From positions 235,543 to 299,542 of the forward strand of contig NZ_LXFU01000051.1 in NCBI RefSeq assembly GCF_001657485.1: a DNA stretch of 64,000 bases. The letters run 5' to 3'. This DNA comes from Rhizobium sp. WYCCWR10014 (GTDB taxonomy: Bacteria; Pseudomonadota; Alphaproteobacteria; Rhizobiales; Rhizobiaceae). The position numbers and the translations under genes are program-made. Positions 24,214 through 32,015 of this stretch are shown piece after piece. Numbering within the stretch: position 1 is the first letter of the stretch; the number at the start of each line of letters is the position of its first letter. Below the pieces are notes generated by a model. It had not been told where the DNA came from. It searched no databases and worked only from the letters and a program-made list of their open reading frames with translations.

Positions 24214-26619
24214 TCACCGCAATTCGGCGGTGACGCGGAAGATGCCGCCGGTTGAGGCGTCGGAACAGACGACGAAGGTCGAGCCTTCCTGCGCCATGAA
24301 GGCGACATTGCCGCCGGCTTCGCAGGGGGTGGCGCTCCATTGCAGGATGATATCGCCGTTATCGGGCAGTTTTTCCGGCGTAATCTTCGCCGCGCTTGCC
24401 ATCCATTCCGTCGCCGACGGCAGGTGGACGGGCGCGTTCAGCTGCTTCGACAGCCAGGCCGTATAGTTCTGCGCCACGGCAAGCGGCACGTCGTCGGCCG
24501 GCTGCTGCGGATTGTCGGCATAGGCCTGGGCTGCGGCGGGATCGGAATTGGCAGTGTAATATTCCGCCATCTCGGCACGGGTGATGGCCTTCGTCTGCAT
24601 GCAGAAGGGCTTGTCGATCTTCACCGCGCCATTCGCAACGCCGAGCATGCCGCCTAGCTCTTTCATCGACGAGGTCATCAGCCGGACATTCTCCAGCGAA
24701 TAACTTCCCGCCGGCACGGTCTCGAAGGCAAGCGTCTGTGAAACCGGGCAGAAGCCGCGTGCCGAAAGCGCCTCGAGATCGGCCAGGATCGGCTGGTAGG
24801 CGACGATAGCGAGCTTATAGGCTTCCGCGGTGTAGCGGCCGTCAGCCTCGCCGATCTTCGGGGCGAGTGCGGCAAGCGTCGGATCGGCAGCACCGGCGCG
24901 TGTCGCGATCGAGGCGCTGAGATCGGTGACTTTCTGCTTCAGCGCCGTCGCCTCGTCCTTTGCCGCCATGACATCGGCAATGACGGCGTCGAACAGTTTG
25001 GCGGCGTCGCCATAGCCCGACGTCGCGGCCGGCATCTGCCATTGCTCGGCCTTGGCCTTGGCCTCGGTCATCAGGCCGCTCGCCTTGGCGACATCGGGAC
25101 TATCGCCGGCGCCGATGCGATTGACGGTTTCGCGTTTTGCCGAGGCGTCCTTTTCGGCCGCCGTTAGCGCGGTCAGCGCCTTGGCGAGATCGTCAAACGT
25201 CGTTTTCGACTCGTCGTAGGCGCCGACCGCAGCATGCATCTGCTTTGCGGTGGCGGCATCGGCAGCAGTCTTCATCTTGGCGTCGGCCTCGGCAAAAACT
25301 GGCGCCTTGTCGCCGCCGGCGGCCGAAGCGGCAGCCTTCGCCTTTTCGGCATTCTCCTTCGAGATGCCGATCAACGCATTGCCGAGATTGATGGCTGCCG
25401 TCTGGAAGCCAGGAAGGGCCTTTTCATAGTCTTCGTCCTTGAGCAGTGCATCGGCCGATGTCAGCGCCGCAGCACCCGTGTCATACGAGAGTTTCGCCTG
25501 GTCACTGGCCGGGCGCTCCGGCGCCTTGGCGGCAATCGCCTTCTGCTTTCTGCTTTCGGCCTCCTTCTTCCAGGTGCCGACATCGGCTACGAGTTTCGGA
25601 TCCGGGGCCAGCAGCTTCGGGATGGTGAAGACGCCGACGCCGATGCAGATCAGCAGCAGTGCTGCGATCATGGAGATTTTGACAGGCGTCCATTTCTTCG
25701 GCTTCGGGGTGTCCTGCTGCTGCGGCATGCCGCCGCGCGGATCCCATGACATCGGCTGGATGCCTGTCGTCACGCGCGCGAATTCGCCCAGCGCATCGGC
25801 GCCCGTGCGCGGTCGCGCGCTCGGATCGCGGCTCAGCATCCGTTCCACAAGGCTTGCAAGACCTTCGGGAAAGCCGGGGATCAGCACATCGAGGCGGGGA
25901 AAGATATTGGAAGGGTCGAGATGGATGTTCTTCCAGCTCTGCTCGCGTTGATGCTCGTCTTCCCAGACCATGACGCTGTCGAAGACGCTGGCATAGGTCT
26001 GCCGCGGCAGGAACAGCTTGTAGGCGATCATGCCCATGGCGTAGATATCGAGTGCCGCGGATGCGGAGAAGGTGCCGCTGGCATAGATCTCCGGCGCGCC
26101 GAATTCCGGCACATAGGGCGGGATGATGTGCTCGCCGATCTTCGAGATCAGATGCAGGTTGCCGATCCGGACCGACAGGCCGGAATAGTCCTCCGACACG
26201 TAGATGCACTGGTCCGTCAGCGCATTGTGGGCGTAACCGGCGCCGTGCAGCGTTGCCAGCCCCTCGAGGATGTGGCGGCCGATCTCGGCGGCGCGCTCGT
26301 AAGCCACCATCTCCGTTTCGTCGAGATATTGATGCAGCGTTTTCGACGGCCGCTTCTCGACAATGTAGAAATTGTCGTCTTCCGGCGACGGCGGGATGAG
26401 GTCCTCGATTTCGACGAAGCGCCGCGCCGTCAGCGATTTGGCCTCGTTGATGGAGGTCCAGACCCGCTCGAAACGAGCCTTGTCCAGCTTCAGCGCCATA
26501 TCGGGCGCGACGATGAAGACCGCATGGTCCATCCGCTTGTCCTGGGCCGGATAGACGATGAACTCATTCTCATAGACCGGCTCGCCGATCGTGTAGCGGG
26601 CGATCAGATCACTTCTCAT
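24214..26619 (-). CDS. membrane pseudokinase with C-terminal FGE-like domain
   Basis: An 801-aa protein, last gene of the protease/serpin operon. Residues about 1-285 have the fold order of eukaryotic-type Ser/Thr kinases (LEGLATLHGAGYAHNALTD, PEFGAPEIYASGTF, DIYAMGMIAYKLF, RMLSRDPSARP). The catalytic HRD is HNA (131-133) and the DFG is GNL (153-155), so it should not transfer phosphate. A single membrane helix lies near 315-336. A long Ala/Lys-rich helical region follows. The last 170 residues resemble the formylglycine-generating-enzyme/sulfatase-modifying-factor domain (PFCMQTKAITRAEMAEY, VHLPSATEWMASAA). The start at 26619 is preferred because AGGGGGA precedes it. It may be a scaffold that senses or presents something across the membrane. 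Confidence 0.85.
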   Translation of the reverse strand: MRSDLIARYTIGEPVYENEFIVYPAQDKRMDHAVFIVAPDMALKLDKARFERVWTSINEAKSLTARRFVEIEDLIPPSPEDDNFYIVEKRPSKTLHQYLDETEMVAYERAAEIGRHILEGLATLHGAGYAHNALTDQCIYVSEDYSGLSVRIGNLHLISKIGEHIIPPYVPEFGAPEIYASGTFSASAALDIYAMGMIAYKLFLPRQTYASVFDSVMVWEDEHQREQSWKNIHLDPSNIFPRLDVLIPGFPEGLASLVERMLSRDPSARPRTGADALGEFARVTTGIQPMSWDPRGGMPQQQDTPKPKKWTPVKISMIAALLLICIGVGVFTIPKLLAPDPKLVADVGTWKKEAESRKQKAIAAKAPERPASDQAKLSYDTGAAALTSADALLKDEDYEKALPGFQTAAINLGNALIGISKENAEKAKAAASAAGGDKAPVFAEADAKMKTAADAATAKQMHAAVGAYDESKTTFDDLAKALTALTAAEKDASAKRETVNRIGAGDSPDVAKASGLMTEAKAKAEQWQMPAATSGYGDAAKLFDAVIADVMAAKDEATALKQKVTDLSASIATRAGAADPTLAALAPKIGEADGRYTAEAYKLAIVAYQPILADLEALSARGFCPVSQTLAFETVPAGSYSLENVRLMTSSMKELGGMLGVANGAVKIDKPFCMQTKAITRAEMAEYYTANSDPAAAQAYADNPQQPADDVPLAVAQNYTAWLSKQLNAPVHLPSATEWMASAAKITPEKLPDNGDIILQWSATPCEAGGNVAFMAQEGSTFVVCSDASTGGIFRVTAELR

Positions 26620-26661
26620 GCACTTGTCCCCCTGCATTCATTGCATTCATGAAACCGAATT

Positions 26662-27834
26662 CTATTCGCCCGCCAGAAGCGGATCGCCGATCAGACCCGC
26701 GGCCAGCAGCAGGCCGGTCCTTGTGTCGCGAAGCGCGAAGGCGAAACGGGCATCGGCCACGACACGAACAAGCTTCGGATCGATGCTGCGTTCCGTGATG
26801 ACAGCCGTGGCTGCCGCTGCCTCCGTGCCGTTTTCGTCAACCTTGATCATCGTCTTCTGAAGGACGCGTGCCAGACTGATGTTTTCCTTGGTGAAACCCG
26901 GGAAACCCGCATCCTGGGCCTTCTCGGGCGCCACTCCCATCGCATTGAGTACCGGCATCAAATCACGCCCGTCGTTCAGGGAAAAGCGGGGCAGGAAGAT
27001 TTCGCCCTTGGCGGCTTCGAATTTTTCCCCTTGCAGCCAGGAAGTGAGAGCCTTCAGGTCCGCGCCGCCCACACCCTTGCCGGAGCGCGCCGTCACCACG
27101 ACCATACTGTAGCTCTCGCCGGCATAGGCAAGGTCGACGGCGGTGAATTTCTCGTCGAAGCGGAATTTCTGGCCCTCGCCGGCAAGATGCATCATCGGCA
27201 CCGAAATCGTCGATCCATCAGGCCGCTGAAAGGGGCTTGCCGGGCTTTCCTTGTCAAAGGAGGTCTTCCAGCGCGCCTTGAAGGTGAGCGCGCCGAGGCT
27301 GACGAAGCCGCCGCCGGGTGGTGCATCCAGGATGACCGGAATGGCGCCCCTCGTGGCGTCCTTGACCCAGCCGTTGATGTGCTCGACCGATTTCGGTCCG
27401 TCGAGATCCTCGATCGACGGCTTGATCCGGTGGCCGGCGAGCATGGAGAGCGCATCGGGGACGAGCACCAGCTTATCGTCGAAGACGATCGCGACCGCCG
27501 TCGTCAACGGCGCATCCGCCGCTGCCGGCTTCTCGGGGGTCATGGCGTCAAGCGCCGTTTCCGGTCCCTTCACCTCGCCGCCGAAGCCGAGGCTCTTGGC
27601 GATCGATGCCTTGCCCTCGTCGGAGGCGCCGAGGGCGGCAAGGCCGAGTGCTGCGGCAAGGCTTGCCGGCGATACCATGATATTGGCGGCACCCTCCTTT
27701 GCCAGCGTCCGGTCGATCAGTTCGGCGGCAAGTCCGGCTTGTGCTGCAAGCATCGCCTTGCTGTCGCCGGCATGAGCCGGGGCAAGCGCCATCAGGGAAG
27801 CGGCAAGACCCGCCAGCAGAGTGGATTTCGGCAT
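26662..27834 (-). CDS. secreted serpin, inhibitory-type hinge
   Basis: A 390-aa serpin with a signal peptide (cut after APAHA, residue 22). Serpin landmarks: NIMVSPASLAAALGLAALGA (51-70), SVPMMHLAGEGQKFRFDE, and the C-terminal FAFALRDTRTGLLLAAGLIG. The reactive-loop hinge reads VDENGTEAAAATAV (332-345), which fits inhibitory serpins, where small residues let the loop insert into the sheet. By standard counting from Glu334 as P17, P1 is Ser350 with Arg349 beside it. An Arg at or next to P1 would suit a trypsin-type target. The gene starts 13 bases after the trypsin-fusion gene, with AGGAG in front. Likely a periplasmic or extracellular regulator of that protease. Confidence 0.9.
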   Translation of the reverse strand: MPKSTLLAGLAASLMALAPAHAGDSKAMLAAQAGLAAELIDRTLAKEGAANIMVSPASLAAALGLAALGASDEGKASIAKSLGFGGEVKGPETALDAMTPEKPAAADAPLTTAVAIVFDDKLVLVPDALSMLAGHRIKPSIEDLDGPKSVEHINGWVKDATRGAIPVILDAPPGGGFVSLGALTFKARWKTSFDKESPASPFQRPDGSTISVPMMHLAGEGQKFRFDEKFTAVDLAYAGESYSMVVVTARSGKGVGGADLKALTSWLQGEKFEAAKGEIFLPRFSLNDGRDLMPVLNAMGVAPEKAQDAGFPGFTKENISLARVLQKTMIKVDENGTEAAAATAVITERSIDPKLVRVVADARFAFALRDTRTGLLLAAGLIGDPLLAGE

Positions 27835-27847
27835 GGTTCGCTCCTGT

Positions 27848-30379
27848 TCAGCGGATGCGATAGAATTTGGAATCGAACGACCATTTGCCTTGGGCGCCGT
27901 TCTCGTCGTCGCCGACGATCCTGAGGCTGCGGGCGAGATCGTAGACATAGTTGAAGGCGGCGCGCTGGCCGACGAGCGGCGTCGGCACATCGGGCAGGTC
28001 GAGCACCTCGATCGGTTTGTCGCTGAGGATGGCAACGACCATGCCGACGCCAGCCGGCCCTTCCACCACATATTCGAAGCCGGTATAGGGATTGCGGGCA
28101 TCCGGCACGACGACCGGCCGGGCCGGATCGAGCCGGTTGTCGCCGCTTTTGGCTGTCGGTTTCAGGCCCATGGAGCGCTTGTTCGGGTAAAGCTGCGTCA
28201 GCTTGCCGGAGGCGTCGATATCGACCAGGATCAGGTAACCGGACTTTTTGGTGGAGACACGCATCGCCACCTTGTCACCGATGCTGACCGCGGTGCCGGG
28301 CAGCACGTCGACGGCGACTCCGGCCTCATTGTCGCTCTTCAGCGTGTTCTCGACGGCGGCGACCGCCGTCTTCGCCTCCTCGCCGGTGATCACATCCCGG
28401 CCGAGCGCATCCGGCTGGCCATAAAATTGCGGGACTGGCGTGAAGCGGCAGTCTCCCGCATGTGTGCGGCAATATTCGTCCGATTTGCGCCGGACATAGT
28501 CGAGAAGCGCGGCATTGCTGACATTCGGCTTGTCGGATGCGCGCGCCACGCCATCCTGCACCCCTTCGATGAAGCGGCGGGTAAAGACGCCGAGCGCCGG
28601 CTTGGCCTCGCGGTCGACGAGGGCCCACTGCCCTGAATTGACGGCCGACCAGACCATGGCGTTTTCGCCGCCGAAGGAGAATTTGGCTTCCTTGCCTGAT
28701 TTGTTCGGGGGTTCGAGCGCTGCCAGCGCCGGGCCGAGGCAACGCACGGTGCCGGAGGGTGCGGCCACCGCGCTGCGGCTGCCGGGCCCGACATGGCAGG
28801 CATCGATCAGCAGCGTGACGCGGCGGTCCTTGAGGCTGTTCAGCCGGGCGGCGATCTCGGTTTCGCGGATCTGGTTGGTGACGGTTACCGTGCCGCCCTC
28901 GCGCACCAGCTTGGCATCGGCTGCAACCAGCGTCGGGCTGGTTGTCGCCTCCGCACCCATTTCTTCCGAGCCCTGGCCGCTGAAATAGAGGAAGACGCGA
29001 CTTCCCGGCGTCGACTGGCGCACCAGCCAGTCGTCGATCTCGGCAAGGATCGCCTCGCGGGTCGCCTTGCGGTTGGTCAGCGTGTGGATCTGTTCCGGGC
29101 GGTAGGCGAGCGTCTTGGCGAGGAAGACCTGCATCGTCTTCACATCGCTGGCGGAGCCGGTCAGTTTCGCCTCGCGCATCTCGTAATCGTCGATGCCGAT
29201 CAACAGCGCGCGGTCGCCGGGCGAGCTTTCGATCACCGGCGTCTGGACGACCGGCGGCTGCACGGCGGGTTCGTCGGCGGCAGGCTGGTCAGCCGGCGAG
29301 GTATCGCCGGCGGGCGTGTCGGCAGCAGGCGTTTCGGTCGTGCCGGCAGGCGCTGTATCGCCGGCGGGCGGGGTGGTGATGGCGAGATTGGCCTCTTCCT
29401 GTCCGGACTTCCTCTGCTTCGTCCCGCCACTGGCCGTAGTGGACGCGACCTGATCGCCGGCGGCAGGTCCTTCAACATTGGGCACGTCGCCGTCGGTCTT
29501 TGCGGCGATCCAGTCGCGGAAGGCGGCAACCCGGGTATAGACGCCGTAATGTTCGGCCTCGGCGCAGCCGGCGCCCCAGCTGACGACGCCGAGCTGGATC
29601 CAGCGCTTGTCGGGACGCTGGGCGACCAGCGGTCCGCCGCTGTCGCCCTGGCAGGCGTCCTTGCCGCCTTCGGCATAACCGGCGCAGACATTGCGCTCGT
29701 CGATCGGGTTCATGCGCATCGAACTGTCGCGATAGGCGGCGCGGCAGTCCTCGCGCGGAACGATCGGCAGTTCCACTTCCTGCAGCTCGGTCGGCAGGTA
29801 TTTGTCGTCCCAGCCATGATCGGCCTTGGTGTAACCCCAGCCGGTGACGACGGCCGGGTGGCCCGCGGCCTCCACCTCGTCATCGGAGGCCGAGGCGAGG
29901 ATCGCCGGCTTTGATTTGGCGGGCTCGGCAAGCTTGATGAGGGCGATGTCGTTGGCGAAGACCTTGCGGTCGAAATCCTCATGGATGATCACGTCTTCCA
30001 CGGCAAGGCCCGGCTTGTCGGGCCCGTCGACCGCGATAACCTTGTCGATCTTCGACTTGCCCTCGACGATCAGCAAGTCTCGGGCGAAGAGATCCTGCTT
30101 GCCGGAGCGGCCGCTGGTGACGCAATGGGCGGCGGTCAATATCCAGCGGGGCGCGATCAGCGAGCCGCCGCAATGACCGCCGAAACGGCCGCGTTGTTCG
30201 GGGTCGGGCGCCAGGATCTTTACCTGCCAGGGCCATTCGCCCTTCTTGGCGGCCTGGCCGCCGATGACACGCCCACCATCCTCACCGGCGAAATCGGTGT
30301 CCTGCTGCGCAAGAGCCGGAGAGGCGAGCAGCAGCATGACGGACGCAATATTGAGGACCTTGCTGATCGACGTGCTCAT
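27848..30379 (-). CDS. trypsin - caspase-fold - DUF4384 fusion protease
   Basis: An 843-aa exported protein (signal cut after SPALA, residue 24). Residues 38-295 are an S1 trypsin domain preceded by a zymogen site GGR-VIGG (Arg37). The triad is His85 (LTAAHC), Asp144 (FANDIALIKL) and Ser247 (QGDSGGPL). Asp241, six residues before the Ser, predicts cleavage after Arg or Lys. A Pro/Ala/Thr linker (about 300-385) leads to a caspase-like C14 domain (LLIGIDDYE, FLYFSGQGSE, LLIDACHVG). The Cys528 position is kept, but the catalytic His is Gln469, so this half is probably inactive. DUF4384 follows (about 700-770, GYLILVDIDASGKLTQLYPN). The start overlaps the upstream stop as ATGA. Confidence 0.92.
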   Translation of the reverse strand: MSTSISKVLNIASVMLLLASPALAQQDTDFAGEDGGRVIGGQAAKKGEWPWQVKILAPDPEQRGRFGGHCGGSLIAPRWILTAAHCVTSGRSGKQDLFARDLLIVEGKSKIDKVIAVDGPDKPGLAVEDVIIHEDFDRKVFANDIALIKLAEPAKSKPAILASASDDEVEAAGHPAVVTGWGYTKADHGWDDKYLPTELQEVELPIVPREDCRAAYRDSSMRMNPIDERNVCAGYAEGGKDACQGDSGGPLVAQRPDKRWIQLGVVSWGAGCAEAEHYGVYTRVAAFRDWIAAKTDGDVPNVEGPAAGDQVASTTASGGTKQRKSGQEEANLAITTPPAGDTAPAGTTETPAADTPAGDTSPADQPAADEPAVQPPVVQTPVIESSPGDRALLIGIDDYEMREAKLTGSASDVKTMQVFLAKTLAYRPEQIHTLTNRKATREAILAEIDDWLVRQSTPGSRVFLYFSGQGSEEMGAEATTSPTLVAADAKLVREGGTVTVTNQIRETEIAARLNSLKDRRVTLLIDACHVGPGSRSAVAAPSGTVRCLGPALAALEPPNKSGKEAKFSFGGENAMVWSAVNSGQWALVDREAKPALGVFTRRFIEGVQDGVARASDKPNVSNAALLDYVRRKSDEYCRTHAGDCRFTPVPQFYGQPDALGRDVITGEEAKTAVAAVENTLKSDNEAGVAVDVLPGTAVSIGDKVAMRVSTKKSGYLILVDIDASGKLTQLYPNKRSMGLKPTAKSGDNRLDPARPVVVPDARNPYTGFEYVVEGPAGVGMVVAILSDKPIEVLDLPDVPTPLVGQRAAFNYVYDLARSLRIVGDDENGAQGKWSFDSKFYRIR

Positions 30380-31992
30380 AGCTTGGCTCCGGCGGAGGTA
30401 TAGAGGACCGTAAATCCGACGCGTGCGCCCTCGGGCAGGAATTCGCTGAGGCGCTTGGCGATATTGCCGGCGGTGCGGCGCCTGTCGTTCTGCTTCAGGA
30501 ATTCAATAAGTTCGGGCATCGGGGTTTCAGAAGTGACGGCGACGAGCAGGTCCGTGCCGAAAGGTGCGACGACCGAAAGGTCGAGATCGAAGGTCTGAGA
30601 CATCTCAGCACCGGCCTCCTTCTCGTTCGGATAGAGGAACTGCACGGTTCCATCGCCGGTGACGTCGAAGAGCACGAGCTTGCGGCCTGATATATCGGAC
30701 ACCGTGACGCCGACGCGCTCACCTTCGCGATGGACGGTGTCGGAAGGCGTCACGCGTACGGTCTGCGGGTTTGTCTCGGAGAGCCGCTTCAGCGCATCGA
30801 GCGCCGCCATCCGGTCGACGACGAAAGGCATGTCGCCGGCACCGACGCCGGAGGCGACGACATCGCCGCCGGCAATCGCCTCATGTTTTTCCGGATCAAA
30901 GACCAATTCGGCATCAGCACCCTCCGTCAGCTTGAACGGTGTGACTGCGGGATCGATCCCCTGCAGCACCGGCTCCGAGCCGAGGGCGGCAACGCTGATC
31001 GGCGCGGGCTCGGCGGGCAGCGGAGCGTTTGATTTCTCCGTCGCCGCCTGCCCCCCCGCCCCTTCGTAATTGTAGACGACCGCGCGATCGAGATCGGTTC
31101 CGGGCGGGCTTTCGGTAAAGATGTTCTGCCGCTGGTTGGTGAACTGGTAGACCGCCTGGCGCACATATTCGAACAGTTCGCGGCGGCTGACGGCGCCGTC
31201 GGCGTTGCGGTCCGCGGCCCCTTCGAAGGCGCGGGCGGTGGCATAGCTCAGCGCGCCTCGTTTCTGCGGAATGCCGGGAATTGATATCTCGGGCGACTTG
31301 GTGTTCTCGTCGACGGCGGCGAGGAAAGTCAGCCGCTTGAAATCGAAGCCGGTGGACAGCGCATCCGCCGTGGTCGAAATCGGCGCGAGATCATCTTCCT
31401 CGATCGTATAGGAAGGCGCCTGACGAAAGGTGATCTCGGCGCCGCGCGGATCGACGTCGCGGGTCATGCCGCCGGCATGGCAGGTATCGGCGATGAAGAC
31501 CACATCGGCACCCTTGGCCTCGAGCTTGCGGATCAGCGTCTTGAATTCGTCGCCGAAGATGCGCTCGCGCGATCCGGGCAGCCGGGTGTCGAAGCCTGCG
31601 AGGATATAGACCTCGTCGCGGCCGCTCGGTTTCGAGCCCTTGACGCGTTCCGGCTCGCTCGACCCATGACCGGCGATGCCGAGCACGACGAGGTCGCCAG
31701 GCCCTGCCCGTTCCGTCACGGCCTCGATCGCATGGAAAATGCCCTCGCGGTCGGCAGCGCCATTCTTCAGGAGCGTCATGTCCTCGACGCCGACCGAGCG
31801 CAGCGAAAGCGATAGGTCGTCGGCGTCGGCGACGGCGCCGTGCAGCGGTGGAACATTGCGGTAGAGGTCGATGCCGATCAGCACGGCCCTGACCGCACCA
31901 CGCTCCGGCGCCTCGATCACCCTTGCCAGGCTCTCGGTGGCCGCCATGGTGAGGAGGGCAAGTGCTGCGGCCATGGAAACGAATGCGGTCAT
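30376..31992 (-). CDS. exported caspase-family protease with EF-hand loop and DUF4384
   Basis: A 538-aa protein with an N-terminal signal (MTAFVSMAAALALLTMAATE). The C14 caspase domain (about 35-280) keeps both catalytic residues: His109 in GIAGHGSSE and Cys171 in FIADTCHAGG. DRNADGAVSRRE (261-272) is a textbook EF-hand loop, so calcium may control it. A DUF4384 domain lies at about 425-500 (KLVLFDVTGDGTVQFLYPNE). The start at 31992 follows GAGGAGGAA at good spacing; the upstream in-frame alternative overlaps the previous gene. Translationally coupled to the trypsin fusion (ATGA). Substrate unknown. Confidence 0.88.
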   Translation of the reverse strand: MTAFVSMAAALALLTMAATESLARVIEAPERGAVRAVLIGIDLYRNVPPLHGAVADADDLSLSLRSVGVEDMTLLKNGAADREGIFHAIEAVTERAGPGDLVVLGIAGHGSSEPERVKGSKPSGRDEVYILAGFDTRLPGSRERIFGDEFKTLIRKLEAKGADVVFIADTCHAGGMTRDVDPRGAEITFRQAPSYTIEEDDLAPISTTADALSTGFDFKRLTFLAAVDENTKSPEISIPGIPQKRGALSYATARAFEGAADRNADGAVSRRELFEYVRQAVYQFTNQRQNIFTESPPGTDLDRAVVYNYEGAGGQAATEKSNAPLPAEPAPISVAALGSEPVLQGIDPAVTPFKLTEGADAELVFDPEKHEAIAGGDVVASGVGAGDMPFVVDRMAALDALKRLSETNPQTVRVTPSDTVHREGERVGVTVSDISGRKLVLFDVTGDGTVQFLYPNEKEAGAEMSQTFDLDLSVVAPFGTDLLVAVTSETPMPELIEFLKQNDRRRTAGNIAKRLSEFLPEGARVGFTVLYTSAGAKL

Positions 31993-32015
31993 GGCCAGAT
32001 TCCTCCTCGCCCGGC

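Noticed and set aside
24044..24240. Plus-strand frame reading ELPDEEERALWKLMSGALP
   Set aside because: Protein-like composition but no start codon or ribosome site; kept only as a possible gene fragment.
24214..26619. Active Ser/Thr kinase for the FHA proteins
   Set aside because: The catalytic and metal-binding Asp residues are missing, so it cannot be proposed as the kinase.
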